Assembly (NCBI GenBank): GCA_003605085.1
Contig: QZKD01000039.1
Coordinates: 1-64,000, forward strand
Origin: Acholeplasma sp.
GTDB taxonomy: Bacteria > Bacillota_I > Bacilli_A > Acholeplasmatales > Acholeplasmataceae
Length of the DNA stretch: 64,000 bases
Direction of reading: 5' to 3'
Under the pieces are notes generated by a model that ran no database searches, had not been told where the DNA came from, and saw only the letters and a program-made list of their open reading frames with translations. How positions within the stretch are numbered: the stretch's first letter is position 1; each line of letters starts with the position of its first letter. Positions 7,273-16,683 of this stretch are shown here, one piece after another. The translations under genes were made by a program, and so were the position numbers.

Positions 7273-8499
7273 ATGTCGCCTTTTACATCCCTTATGCCTA
7301 TCATTGCCCCAGAATTATTATTACCTAAAAAAGGAATTGATCTTTCCAAATGGGCTGTTGTTGCCTGTGATCAATTCACCAGTTCTCCTGAGTACTGGAA
7401 TGAACTCAAAAGTTATATTGATAATGATCCATCCACATATAACATGATTCTTCCAGAGGTCTATCTAGAAGTGATGAATGAAGACACAATTAAACAAATT
7501 CATCAGTGCATGGACAACTATTTGAAAGAACAAGTTTTACAATCGATTGGACCTTCCATGATGCTGATCGAACGCATCACACAACTGAGCAATCGTCGTC
7601 TTGGACTCATTATGGCGATCGATCTTGAAGCATACTCCTATGAGGAAGGTGCGAAACCACTGATTAGAACAACTGAAAAAACGATTGTTGAACGTATTCC
7701 ACCTCGCGTAAAAATACGTGAACATGCCCCTCTTGAACTCTCTCATGTCATGTTGCTCATGAATGATGAAAAATATCATATCATCGAACAACTTTTCCAA
7801 AAAAGAAAAGAGTTTCAGAAACGTTATGATTTTTGTTTAAATATGTTAGGTGGTCATTTAAGAGGGTATCAAATCAGTGATGTTGATCCCTTAATAGAGC
7901 AATTTAGAGTTCTCATTGATGATCCAAACGACCCGTTACTCTTTGTTGTAGGCGATGGTAATCATAGTCTTGCTACCGCTAAAGCACATTGGGAAAATGT
8001 TAAAAAAGACCTTCATAGCGATGAACTAAACACTCATCCTGCACGCTTTGCTATGGTTGAAGTGGTCAATATTTATGATTCGGGATTGTCATTTGAGGGA
8101 ATCCATCGAGTTTTATTTCATACCGATGAGGATTTTTTAATCGGTTTATTTCATGCAGTAGATAAGGATCAAGAGACGTTTGTTTATCGAAAAGATCTTG
8201 GCAAGGAACCTTTCTTTATTCCTGAGAATACTGCCGAAGCCTATGAACAAATTCAAAGTTACATCGACCATTATTTAATGACGCACAAGAAGACAACCAT
8301 TGACTACATTCACGGTGAAGATGAACTCATCAGAATTTGCAATACACATCCTCATGCGATTGGTATCAAAATGCCAACCATACAAAAAAAGGATCTATTT
8401 CCATTTATTAAGACCGGTAAAGTGCTCCCTAGAAAATCTTTTTCGATGGGAAGTGCTACAGCAAAACGGTATTATATGGAAGCAAGATCGATTAAATAA
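7273..8499 (+). CDS. DUF1015 family protein linked to serine biosynthesis
   Basis: A 408-residue cytosolic protein of the DUF1015 family (COG4198), recognisable by WAVVACDQFTSSPEYW near the N-terminus and GDGNHSLATAK near residue 235. Biochemical function is not established. It lies 12 bp upstream of serC and in the same operon as serA, an association also known in clostridia, so a role tied to serine or phosphoserine metabolism is a reasonable inference. The ATG is preceded by AATAGGAG. No signal peptide or membrane segment is present. Confidence 0.85.
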   Translation: MSPFTSLMPIIAPELLLPKKGIDLSKWAVVACDQFTSSPEYWNELKSYIDNDPSTYNMILPEVYLEVMNEDTIKQIHQCMDNYLKEQVLQSIGPSMMLIERITQLSNRRLGLIMAIDLEAYSYEEGAKPLIRTTEKTIVERIPPRVKIREHAPLELSHVMLLMNDEKYHIIEQLFQKRKEFQKRYDFCLNMLGGHLRGYQISDVDPLIEQFRVLIDDPNDPLLFVVGDGNHSLATAKAHWENVKKDLHSDELNTHPARFAMVEVVNIYDSGLSFEGIHRVLFHTDEDFLIGLFHAVDKDQETFVYRKDLGKEPFFIPENTAEAYEQIQSYIDHYLMTHKKTTIDYIHGEDELIRICNTHPHAIGIKMPTIQKKDLFPFIKTGKVLPRKSFSMGSATAKRYYMEARSIK

Positions 8500-8511
8500 A
8501 GGAGAAAAAAG

Positions 8512-9594
8512 ATGAACCGAATTTACAATTTTTCTGCAGGACCCGCGATATTACCCGTAGATGTCCTCAAAGAAGCAGCAAACGAAATGCTTGACTACCA
8601 AGGCAGTGGTATGTCTGTAATGGAAATGAGCCATCGCTCTAAGATCTATGAAAACATTATTGATGAAGCTGAAAAAGACTTAAGAGATCTCCTTCACATT
8701 CCAGATAATTACCATGTCCTCTTTTTACAAGGTGGCGCGACACTCCAATTTTCAATGGTACCCATGAATCTTCTCAAAAATGGAAAAGCAGATTATATCA
8801 ACACTGGCGTTTGGACTAAAAAAGCGATTGAAGAAGCGCGTAAATATGGTGATATTCACGTCGTCACCTCATCTGAAGATAAGATGTTTTCTTATATTCC
8901 TGATCTTTCTAACTTACCGATCAGAGAAGATGCAGATTATGTCTATATGTGTGATAACAATACGATTTATGGAACCAAGATCAAAACACTTCCCAATACC
9001 AAGGGAAAAGTCTTGGTCTCTGATGCTTCTTCATGTTTTCTTTCAGAACCTATGGATGTGTCCAAATATGGCGTAATCTTCGCTGGTGCTCAAAAAAATG
9101 TCGGTCCTGCTGGAACGGTGATAGTTATCATTCGAGATGATTTAGTTCGTAAGGATATTGATCCAAAGACACCGATCATGCTACGTTATGATATCCATGT
9201 TGAAAATAAGTCTATGTATAACACGCCACCCACATACGGCATTTATCTTTGTGGTAAAGTATTTAAATGGTTAAAGAAAATTGGCGGTATTGATGCTATC
9301 CATCAGATCAATGTTCAAAAAGCTAACCTTTTATATGACTATATTGACCAATCGAAGATGTTCTTTGGCACAGTGGATAAGAACTCTCGCTCTTTAATGA
9401 ATGTTTGCTTTAAGACAGGGTCTGCTGAACTGGATGACCTCTTTGTCAAGGAAGCAAAAGCCAATGGATATGATAACTTAAAGGGACATCGCAGTACCGG
9501 TGGTATGCGTGCATCCATCTATAACGCAATGCCCATCGATGGTGTGAAAGCACTCGTTGAATTCATGAACGCTTTTGAGAAGAAACATGGGTGA
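8512..9594 (+). CDS. serC: Phosphoserine aminotransferase
   Basis: A 360-residue PLP-dependent class V aminotransferase that converts 3-phosphohydroxypyruvate and glutamate to O-phosphoserine. It begins with the family signature YNFSAGPAILP, and the PLP-binding lysine is in FAGAQKNVGPAG near residue 195. GHRSTGGMRASIYNAMP at the C-terminus is also typical. It is the middle gene of DUF1015-serC-serA, with AAAGGAG just upstream and serA starting at its stop codon. No phosphoserine phosphatase gene is in this cluster. Confidence 0.97.
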   Translation: MNRIYNFSAGPAILPVDVLKEAANEMLDYQGSGMSVMEMSHRSKIYENIIDEAEKDLRDLLHIPDNYHVLFLQGGATLQFSMVPMNLLKNGKADYINTGVWTKKAIEEARKYGDIHVVTSSEDKMFSYIPDLSNLPIREDADYVYMCDNNTIYGTKIKTLPNTKGKVLVSDASSCFLSEPMDVSKYGVIFAGAQKNVGPAGTVIVIIRDDLVRKDIDPKTPIMLRYDIHVENKSMYNTPPTYGIYLCGKVFKWLKKIGGIDAIHQINVQKANLLYDYIDQSKMFFGTVDKNSRSLMNVCFKTGSAELDDLFVKEAKANGYDNLKGHRSTGGMRASIYNAMPIDGVKALVEFMNAFEKKHG

Positions 9595-9598
9595 TTTT

Positions 9599-10747
9599 AT
9601 GAGACATATTCACTGCTTGAATAAAATATCTCCGGTGGGTCTAGAATCCCTTCCTAAAGAGTATGTACTTTCAGATCAAATAGATGGATCTGATGCGATT
9701 TTAGTCCGTAGTGCTGCTATGCATGAAATGATTTTACCCAAAACAGTGCGTGTTGTTGCTCGTGCAGGTGCAGGAGTCAATAATATCCCTTTAGATCTCT
9801 TTGCTAAACAAGGAGTTGTCGTTTTCAATACACCTGGTGCAAATGCCAATGGGGTCAAAGAGATCACAATCGCTGGTATGCTTTTAGCATCACGCGATAT
9901 CATTGGTGGAAATCGTTGGATAGAGGAAAATAAAACGGACACTGACATAGCGAAAACAGTAGAAAAGATTAAATCAAATTATGGTGGAACTGAAATCAAA
10001 GGAAAAACCATAGGAATTGTCGGTTTAGGTGCCATCGGACATGAACTCGCAAAAGCATGCGTTGCTCTTGGGATGAACGTTATTGGTAAGGATAAAGAAG
10101 GTGTTTCCTTAGAATCATATGACTTACCTAAAGAGATGGTCATTGTCCAAGATATTGACAAATTGTATCAGTCGAGCGATTTTATAAGTCTCCATCTTCC
10201 TTTAATTCCTGAAACGAAGGGTATGATCAATCAAAGAGCATTTAAGAAAATGAAAGATGGCGTGATAATCTTAAATTTTGCCAGAGATACCCTAGTCAAT
10301 GATGACGATTTAGAAGAAGCCATCAAGCAAAAGAAAGTCCGTGCGTATGTCACAGACTTCCCCAATCCAAAGACTGTCAATATGCCAGGTGTGATTGCGA
10401 TTCCTCATTTGGGAGCTTCAACAGAAGAAGCAGAAGATTTATGTGCCACGATGGCCATTCATCAAACAGTCCAATTTCTAGAGTATGGTAACTTGATCAA
10501 CAGTGTGAATTTTCCAAATGCAAGTTTAGGCGACAAAAAACATCACCGTTTAACTATCTTAGGTGATGTGAGTATTGATCCTTCAAAGATTCAAAAGATA
10601 CTTGCAACTCAGACAATTTATCAAAGCATCGTACAAACCAATGGGAAATATTCGACGATGATCTTTGATCTATCACAACCTCTTGATGACACTAGAAAGA
10701 ATGAAATTATTCATCTACCAGGAACCATTCGAATACATACATGTTAA
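9599..10747 (+). CDS. serA: D-3-phosphoglycerate dehydrogenase with C-terminal ACT-like domain
   Basis: A roughly 382-residue NAD-dependent D-2-hydroxyacid dehydrogenase, the first step of serine synthesis. RAGAGVNNIPLD, the Rossmann motif GIVGLGAIGHELA, ARDTLVN, and the catalytic His in AIPHLGASTEEAED are all present. The last 60-70 residues look like a small ACT domain, which in this family usually mediates serine feedback. Length and arrangement fit the short clostridial-type SerA. Start choice is uncertain: the ATG at 9599 follows GGGTGAT, while an ATG at 9587 overlaps serC. Confidence 0.93.
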   Translation: MRHIHCLNKISPVGLESLPKEYVLSDQIDGSDAILVRSAAMHEMILPKTVRVVARAGAGVNNIPLDLFAKQGVVVFNTPGANANGVKEITIAGMLLASRDIIGGNRWIEENKTDTDIAKTVEKIKSNYGGTEIKGKTIGIVGLGAIGHELAKACVALGMNVIGKDKEGVSLESYDLPKEMVIVQDIDKLYQSSDFISLHLPLIPETKGMINQRAFKKMKDGVIILNFARDTLVNDDDLEEAIKQKKVRAYVTDFPNPKTVNMPGVIAIPHLGASTEEAEDLCATMAIHQTVQFLEYGNLINSVNFPNASLGDKKHHRLTILGDVSIDPSKIQKILATQTIYQSIVQTNGKYSTMIFDLSQPLDDTRKNEIIHLPGTIRIHTC

Positions 10748-10772
10748 ATAGGTGCTCAGCACCTATTTTTTT
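10747..10772 (+). terminator. Terminator of the serine operon
   Basis: AATAGGTGCT/AGCACCTATT ten-base-pair stem with a single-base centre, followed by a T run. Confidence 0.8.
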
Positions 10773-11896
10773 GCTCGAATGACTTCTGTATATGCCATGA
10801 TTAATGGACCAACACCTTTAGCATCATTTTGGACAATGGGTTCAGATATGTAATACGAATAACTTCCATCGCGTCTAAGGTCATTTTCCGGTCCTAGACC
10901 TGCGACTAAACAAATCGATCCCAACTGTAGTTGTCCATCTTTTTCGTTTAAATTAAGCGTCACAATTCCATCAAAAATATCTAAACCAATCGTTTGATAT
11001 TGCTTTGGAAGCATACCTAGTCTGACACCTTTGAGAAGAGCATAACTGATGAGTGCTGAACCTGAAGTTTCTAAGTAGTTCCCTTCTTTATTTCCCAAGT
11101 TTACCACTTGATAAAACATATGTGAGGATTGATCTTGATAAGTCAGTAATCCTTCAACTAAGTCTTTAAGATAAGCTAGTAAAATTTCTTTTTCTTCAGA
11201 TTTATAATCCATATAAGCATACACATCCACTAAAGAAACGATGTACCAACCGATTGCACGCAACCAGAAATTTTTCGATGTCCCAGTGTGTGGATCTGCC
11301 CAAAAAATGGTTTTTGAAGCATCATAACCATGATAATAAAGTTTTACTTTGGTATTGAACATCCGGTGGTGGACAGTTTTGAATTGATTTAAAATATCGT
11401 CATAAAGCTTAACATTACCAAAATGGGAGATATATCGTGCATAAAATGGTTGTGCCATAAATAATCCGTCTAGCCAAACTTGGTTTGGATAGATTTTTTT
11501 GTGCCAAAAATTACCTTCATATGTTCTCGGTTGATGAAGAATGTGTTGATAAGTAAAATGAATAGCTTTTTGATATTTTTCTTCTTTAAAAAGATCATAA
11601 AGATCAAAAAGAACTCTACTTTCACATATATCATCAAGATTAAAATGGTTTATATCGTAACCTTTAATGTGTCCTTGATCATCAATGAATGTATCGATGT
11701 AGGATTTAACAAAATGGATATATGTACTTTCATTGGTTTCTCTATACAGTTCAATTAATGAAATCATCATGCATCCATCGATGTAATTCCAATGAGGCTT
11801 TTTACCCTGCAATAGGAGTTCAATGTTCCATAAAGGTCTTTCAGGTGTGGATTGATTGACTAAACGTTCGATATATTTTTGGATGATTGGATACAT
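10763..11896 (-). CDS. Unsaturated glucuronyl/rhamnogalacturonyl hydrolase (GH88/GH105)
   Basis: A 377-residue (alpha/alpha)6-barrel glycoside hydrolase of the YteR/YesR type, which hydrates the unsaturated uronic acid left by a polysaccharide lyase. Family blocks are WNYIDGCMM, FWHKKIYPNQVWLDGLFMA (containing the expected catalytic Asp), YHGYDASKTIFWADP and NFWLRAIGWY. No signal peptide, so it acts on imported oligosaccharides. No lyase or sugar transporter is adjacent; its only same-strand neighbour is a gamma-glutamyltransferase 17 bp upstream, with which it may be co-transcribed. Confidence 0.9.
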   Translation of the reverse strand: MYPIIQKYIERLVNQSTPERPLWNIELLLQGKKPHWNYIDGCMMISLIELYRETNESTYIHFVKSYIDTFIDDQGHIKGYDINHFNLDDICESRVLFDLYDLFKEEKYQKAIHFTYQHILHQPRTYEGNFWHKKIYPNQVWLDGLFMAQPFYARYISHFGNVKLYDDILNQFKTVHHRMFNTKVKLYYHGYDASKTIFWADPHTGTSKNFWLRAIGWYIVSLVDVYAYMDYKSEEKEILLAYLKDLVEGLLTYQDQSSHMFYQVVNLGNKEGNYLETSGSALISYALLKGVRLGMLPKQYQTIGLDIFDGIVTLNLNEKDGQLQLGSICLVAGLGPENDLRRDGSYSYYISEPIVQNDAKGVGPLIMAYTEVIRAKK

Positions 11897-11913
11897 AGTA
11901 TACTCCTGTTTAT

Positions 11914-13509
11914 TTAATAAGAAGCAATCGATCCATCACATCGTTTTTCGGTGCCACCGACATAAACTCCAGTGATCGGATCTTTTAAGATAATTTGACC
12001 TCTTCCAAAATGACCAAGATTGGATTCATATGTGATTTCATGGCCTTTACGAAGGAGCCCTTCAACCATTTTTGGACTAAAATCAGGTTCAACGATGATT
12101 TTTTTACCTTCAACCCACATGAAACGTGGTGCATCAAGCGCTTCTTGAGGGTTCATATTGAAATCAATCAAGTTCATTAAAACCTGAACATGTCCTTGAG
12201 GTTGCATATACCCCCCCATGACACCGAAAGGTCCTAAAGGAATCCGATCCTTCATTAAAAATCCTGGAATAATTGTATGATAAGGACGTTTTTCAGGGGA
12301 AACCACATTGGGAGACTTTGGATCTAATGAGAAATTTAACCCTCGATTGTGAAGAGCAATACCTGTTCCAGGAATTACAATTCCTGAACCAAAGCCCATG
12401 TAATTTGATTGGATCATCGATACCATATTTCCCTCTTGATCCGCGACTGCAAAATACACTGTGCCTGAATTGATGGGTCTACCTGGCTTTGGGTCAATCG
12501 CGTTGGTTTTAATTTCTTGAGATCTTTTCCACGCATAGTTTTTTGAAAGAAGGGATTGAATGGATGTCTTCATATGTTTGGGATCAGCAACATATGTCAT
12601 ACCATCAGCAAACGCGAGTTTGATCGCTTCCATTTGACGATGATAGGTCATAATCATTTCTTTATCTTTATAAGTAAAATTTTCTAAAATATTGAGTGCC
12701 ATAAGGGCGATAATTCCCTGTCCGTTGGGTGGGAGTTCATAAATATCGTAACCACGATAATTTGATTTAATGGGTTCGACCCATTCTGGAGAAAAAGATT
12801 CTAAATCCTCTTTTCTGAGAAAGCCATCAAAATGTTTTGAAAATTGATCGATATGATCAGCAATTTTACCACGGTAAAAAGACATGCCTAATGTATCACC
12901 AATCTCTTCAAGTGTATTCGCATGATCCTTAAGATAAAAAACTTCACCTTCTTTTGGTGGGATCATCTTTTTAGTAAATGTTTCAAACCAGGGAGAGAAC
13001 ATCTCGTGCTGTAAATTCTTTTGGTAAATTTGAGTAGCTTTTTGCCATGACTCAGCAATCGTCTTTTGAACGACAAAGCCATGACGTGCATAATCGATTG
13101 CTGGCTTTAAAGAATCTTTAAGGGAGAGTTGGCCAAAACGCTTGGATAGTTCCGCCCATCCTGCAACAGCACCTGGTACCGTGACTGGAGTCAATCCATA
13201 GGTGGGCATCTTTGACATTTTTCGTTTCATCAGTGCTTCCAAAGACAACAATTTAGGTGCTTGACCACTTGAATTTAAGCCATATAACTGGTTTTTATAC
13301 CAAACAATCGCAAAATTATCGCCACCTATACCATTGGATGTCGGTTCGGTAACTGTCAGGGTACTCGCCACTGCAATGGCAGCATCGATGGCATTTCCAC
13401 CACGTCTTAAAATATCAAGACCTGCTTGGGCGGCTTGTGGTTCAGAGGTTGCAACCATGCCATGTTTAGCATAGACCACATGGCGTGTGGCTTGAATTTT
13501 ATGACTCAT
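11914..13509 (-). CDS. ggt: Gamma-glutamyltransferase (cytosolic YwrD-like)
   Basis: A 531-residue Ntn-hydrolase that matures by self-cleavage into two subunits. The N-terminal block GLDILRRGGNAIDAAIA and NGIGGDNFAIVW bind substrate. The nucleophile is the Thr of NSGTVYFAVAD around residue 350, where the small subunit would begin, and GVMGGYMQPQGHVQVL follows. No signal peptide is seen, unlike secreted GGTs, so it resembles cytosolic relatives such as YwrD. Probable role: hydrolysis or transfer of gamma-glutamyl groups of glutathione-like peptides. Confidence 0.92.
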   Translation of the reverse strand: MSHKIQATRHVVYAKHGMVATSEPQAAQAGLDILRRGGNAIDAAIAVASTLTVTEPTSNGIGGDNFAIVWYKNQLYGLNSSGQAPKLLSLEALMKRKMSKMPTYGLTPVTVPGAVAGWAELSKRFGQLSLKDSLKPAIDYARHGFVVQKTIAESWQKATQIYQKNLQHEMFSPWFETFTKKMIPPKEGEVFYLKDHANTLEEIGDTLGMSFYRGKIADHIDQFSKHFDGFLRKEDLESFSPEWVEPIKSNYRGYDIYELPPNGQGIIALMALNILENFTYKDKEMIMTYHRQMEAIKLAFADGMTYVADPKHMKTSIQSLLSKNYAWKRSQEIKTNAIDPKPGRPINSGTVYFAVADQEGNMVSMIQSNYMGFGSGIVIPGTGIALHNRGLNFSLDPKSPNVVSPEKRPYHTIIPGFLMKDRIPLGPFGVMGGYMQPQGHVQVLMNLIDFNMNPQEALDAPRFMWVEGKKIIVEPDFSPKMVEGLLRKGHEITYESNLGHFGRGQIILKDPITGVYVGGTEKRCDGSIASY

Positions 13510-13575
13510 TGGAAATCACCTCATGTTTTTAGTTCTATATCTTTATTATAAACGATACATTTTATAAAACCACAT

Positions 13576-13600
13576 TAAAAAAAGAGCAAGTATGTGCTCT
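13576..13600 (-). terminator. Terminator of the small membrane protein gene
   Basis: On the minus strand AGAGCA and TGCTCT pair across a six-base loop and are followed by seven T residues; the stem touches the stop codon. Confidence 0.75.
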
Positions 13601-13880
13601 AATTTTGTTTGCTAGCTTTTCTTGCTTGAACTGCCCAAGTAATCAGTGCTGAAATCAAGGCGATGATGAGTGAAAACACACCAAAGACAGTATAGATGAC
13701 ATCAGCAAAACTACCACCTGTGGTACTCACGGTTTGTCCTAAGATAATCATAAGTAAACCAAAGACGAAGAAGAATGATGAGATAAACCACGCACGTTTC
13801 TTCTTTATAATCGCTAAGTAAAGCGTACCTAATAATCCTAAACTTGAGAGAATAAGTACAATAATTGTAAATGGATTCAT
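13599..13880 (-). CDS. Small three-helix membrane protein, function unknown
   Basis: A 93-residue protein with hydrophobic helices at about residues 4-23, 30-48 and 61-84 and short basic connecting ends (KKKRAW and the tail QARKASKQ). I do not recognise a family. TGGAGG stands eight bases before the ATG. It has its own promoter and terminator, and is divergent from the DNA glycosylase gene. Confidence 0.72.
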   Translation of the reverse strand: MNPFTIIVLILSSLGLLGTLYLAIIKKKRAWFISSFFFVFGLLMIILGQTVSTTGGSFADVIYTVFGVFSLIIALISALITWAVQARKASKQN

Positions 13881-13898
13881 GTCTAACCTCCATTCTTG

Positions 13899-13928
13899 AT
13901 TATAACTGATTCATTTTGAATTTCAAAA
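13899..13928 (-). promoter_or_regulatory. Promoter of the small membrane protein gene with palindromic -35 region
   Basis: Minus-strand TTGAAA (13926-13921) and TATAAT (13904-13899) have a 16-bp spacer. The -35 lies in the perfect palindrome TTTTGAATTTCAAAA (13914-13928), which differs by one base from a FabT core; this may be chance. Confidence 0.5.
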
Positions 13929-14017
13929 CAAAAAGTGTAGAATAATGACGTGGACATTTCTTATCCTGAACGCTTTTTTTTCTTCATGTTATAATAGGAA
14001 CGTATGAGGTAAACTTT

Positions 14018-14638
14018 ATGAAGACGATTGTGTATTCCAATGATACACCTATCACACATTATCTAATTGAAAAAGATCCGAAATTGTCCAAACTTTTTCA
14101 ACGAAAAAAGCAGATTCTCGTCACACTCAGTGATGACTATTTTTTATCCCTTGTCCATACGATTATTGCCCAACAATTATCGAGTAAGGTTGCATCGGTT
14201 ATTTCAAAGAGACTAACCGATTATTACAATGAACAGATTACTCCAGAGATGATTCTTTCGACTGAAGATGATAAACTTCGCCCACTTGGATTGTCCCACC
14301 AGAAAATCAAATACTTAAAGAGCTTAGCTGAATGCTTGGAGACTGGCAAAGTTCATTTTAATGATATCGATAAGATGGCCGATCAAGAAGTGATCGATAT
14401 GCTCATCCAAATTAAAGGGATTGGTATATGGACTGCACAAATGTTTCTCATGTTTAGTTTAGGTAGAGAAGATGTATTTTCTGTACTTGATTTAGGACTA
14501 AGAAATGTGGTCAAAGATTTATATGAAAATAAAGATTTAACCAACCAACAAATAGAGACCATTTCACTACAATGGGCACCCTATCGAAGCATAGTCTCTC
14601 ACTTTTTGTGGCATGCCTACGATGGGATAGATGAATAA
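14018..14638 (+). CDS. DNA-3-methyladenine glycosylase II (AlkA-like, HhH-GPD)
   Basis: A 206-residue base-excision repair glycosylase of the HhH-GPD superfamily. IIAQQLSSKVASVI marks the N-terminal helical domain, the helix-hairpin-helix is LIQIKGIGIWTAQMFLMF near residues 130-147, and the catalytic Asp lies in FSVLDLGLRN. It lacks the extra N-terminal domain of E. coli AlkA, like many Gram-positive homologues. Likely substrates are alkylated purines. zwf starts 24 bp downstream, so both may share a transcript. Confidence 0.9.
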   Translation: MKTIVYSNDTPITHYLIEKDPKLSKLFQRKKQILVTLSDDYFLSLVHTIIAQQLSSKVASVISKRLTDYYNEQITPEMILSTEDDKLRPLGLSHQKIKYLKSLAECLETGKVHFNDIDKMADQEVIDMLIQIKGIGIWTAQMFLMFSLGREDVFSVLDLGLRNVVKDLYENKDLTNQQIETISLQWAPYRSIVSHFLWHAYDGIDE

Positions 14639-14662
14639 AAAGATGATAGAAAAGAGGAAACG

Positions 14663-16033
14663 ATGATGGTATATGATCTCATTATCACGATATTTGGCGC
14701 AACCGGTGATTTGACATCACGTAAACTACTACCTGCATTTGCCAAATTATATGGTGAAAAACAAATCCCTGAAAAAACGAAAATCATCGCTTTAGGTCGT
14801 CGTCCATATACGGATGAAAGTTATTTAGAAACTATGATGCAAGCAGGAAAAATTACTCAAGGAGAAGAGATTCTAAAAGAACTTGTGACCTATTTTCCTA
14901 TGGAAATTACCGAAGAAGATGGCTACAAACCATTAGTTTCGATGGTTGAATCACTTAAGCATCAAGAAACTAGAGAACTGTACTATTTAGCGATTGGTCC
15001 AGAACTTTTTCCGATCGTGACGAAATACATGAATCAATCATCACTTGTCATTCAAGGCAATGCGAATCAATCAATCGTTTTTGAAAAGCCATTTGGGCAT
15101 GATCTTGAAAGTGCACGAGCGATCAATGAAATGCTATGGCGTTATTTTGATGAAAAACAGATCTATCGTATTGATCACTACTTGGGTAAAGAAATGATTC
15201 AAAATATCATGATGGTACGCTTTGCCAATCGGATCTTCGAAGAAATTTGGCATAATCGTTCCATTAAAAATATAAAGATTATCGCCAAAGAAACAGAAGG
15301 CATCTTAGGTCGTGCCGGGTATTATGATCAATCCGGTGCACTCAAGGATATGGTTCAGTCGCATCTTTTACAAATGCTTTCTTTAATCGCGATGGAACCA
15401 CCATTATCCTATTTTTCAGATGATGTCAAAGATGAGAAAGTCAAAGTATTAAAACACGTGACCTTCGATAAGGATAGTCTTATTTTTGGTCAATACAAGG
15501 GATATCATGATGAAAGCAATATCCCTAAAGATTCTCAGACTGAGACATTTGTCTTTTTGAAAGCATTTGTTAATACCCCTCGTTTTAAAGGTGTCCCTTT
15601 CTATTTAATGACCGGGAAAAAACTCGATAAAAAGGAATCGTTAATCATTATCGAATTTGAAGAAACAAGTGAACAAAGAAAGTGGAATCTCCCCTTATCT
15701 ACGAATAAACTTTATATTAAAATTGCCCCCCTCGATGGCGTGGGATTAGTCTTGAACAGTAAAGTACCAGGACTTAGAGATGATGTAGAAGAAGTTGAAC
15801 TCGAGTATTGTATCGCCTGTCATGCAGTGGGTAATCTTTCTGAAGCCTACGAAAAGCTGATTAAAGATATTACTGGACATCATAAAACTCTCTTTACTCG
15901 CTGGGATGAGATTGAGTTCTCGTGGTCTTTGATCGATCATATTAAAAAATATCAAAAAGAACCGATATCCTATCAAGATTATGAGGACTTAAAGCCATTA
16001 ATCCAAGATTTAACAGGAGAACTGATGCCATGA
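14663..16033 (+). CDS. zwf: Glucose-6-phosphate 1-dehydrogenase
   Basis: A 456-residue enzyme that oxidises glucose-6-phosphate to 6-phosphogluconolactone with NADP+. The nucleotide-binding IFGATGDLTSRKLLPA is at the N-terminus, the active-site block YRIDHYLGKEMIQNI with the catalytic His is near residue 170, and FEKPFGHDLESA precedes it. Length is slightly short of the usual 480-500. It overlaps the following cyclase-family gene by four bases, and AGAGGAAA precedes the start. No 6-phosphogluconate dehydrogenase is nearby. Confidence 0.96.
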   Translation: MMVYDLIITIFGATGDLTSRKLLPAFAKLYGEKQIPEKTKIIALGRRPYTDESYLETMMQAGKITQGEEILKELVTYFPMEITEEDGYKPLVSMVESLKHQETRELYYLAIGPELFPIVTKYMNQSSLVIQGNANQSIVFEKPFGHDLESARAINEMLWRYFDEKQIYRIDHYLGKEMIQNIMMVRFANRIFEEIWHNRSIKNIKIIAKETEGILGRAGYYDQSGALKDMVQSHLLQMLSLIAMEPPLSYFSDDVKDEKVKVLKHVTFDKDSLIFGQYKGYHDESNIPKDSQTETFVFLKAFVNTPRFKGVPFYLMTGKKLDKKESLIIIEFEETSEQRKWNLPLSTNKLYIKIAPLDGVGLVLNSKVPGLRDDVEEVELEYCIACHAVGNLSEAYEKLIKDITGHHKTLFTRWDEIEFSWSLIDHIKKYQKEPISYQDYEDLKPLIQDLTGELMP

Positions 16034-16683
16034 AAATCTATGATGTATCTATGCTCGTTAAAGAAGGGATGCAAGTCTATAAAAATAGTCCCAACAAACA
16101 ACCTGTTTTTTCCAATCATTCCAACTTTGAGACATCCAGTGCTTACGAAACCAATGTCAAAATAAACCTCCACACCGGAACGCACATGGATTTTCCACTG
16201 CATATGCTTAAAACAGGCAAAACCTCTGATTCACTAGATTTACACCGCTTGATTACTAAAGTCAAGGTCTTTGATCTTACCCATCTAGAAGATGGCATTA
16301 CCGATCAAGACTTGAAAAATTTAGAAATAGCAAAAGATGATTTTGTGCTCTTTAAGACAAGAAATTCCTTTGAAGATACGTTTAATTTTTCCTTTATTTA
16401 CCTTAAAGAATCAGCTGCAAAATATCTTGCATCATGTGGTATTTCAGGTGTAGGTGTGGATGGTTTAGGTGTGGAACGTGATCAAGCAGGACACCCAACA
16501 CATAAAATTCTTATGAATCAAGAGATCACCATCATTGAAGGATTGCGTTTGAGCCAAGTTCCTGAGGGATCCTACATGATGTTTGCATTACCGATAAAAA
16601 TGCCCCACGTCGATGCATTGTTGCTATCCGTGGTGCTAGTTGAGGGGCTCTATGATTCGATTAGCGACATTATCAGATCTTGA
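16030..16683 (+). CDS. Cyclase family protein (kynurenine-formamidase-like metal hydrolase)
   Basis: A 217-residue protein of the putative cyclase family (COG1878). The metal-binding signature HTGTHMDFPLHML lies near residues 48-60 and the later GVDGLGVERD is also typical. Members include arylformamidases, but many have unknown substrates, and no tryptophan-degradation gene is nearby. It is translationally coupled to zwf (ATGA overlap) and overlaps the following acetyltransferase gene. Confidence 0.85.
   Translation: MKIYDVSMLVKEGMQVYKNSPNKQPVFSNHSNFETSSAYETNVKINLHTGTHMDFPLHMLKTGKTSDSLDLHRLITKVKVFDLTHLEDGITDQDLKNLEIAKDDFVLFKTRNSFEDTFNFSFIYLKESAAKYLASCGISGVGVDGLGVERDQAGHPTHKILMNQEITIIEGLRLSQVPEGSYMMFALPIKMPHVDALLLSVVLVEGLYDSISDIIRS

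Noticed and set aside
13914-13928. TTTTGAATTTCAAAA as a third FabT-type box
   Set aside because: It differs from the core at one base, half of it is explained by the -35 hexamer TTGAAA, and the flanking genes (small membrane protein, DNA glycosylase) have no fatty-acid link.
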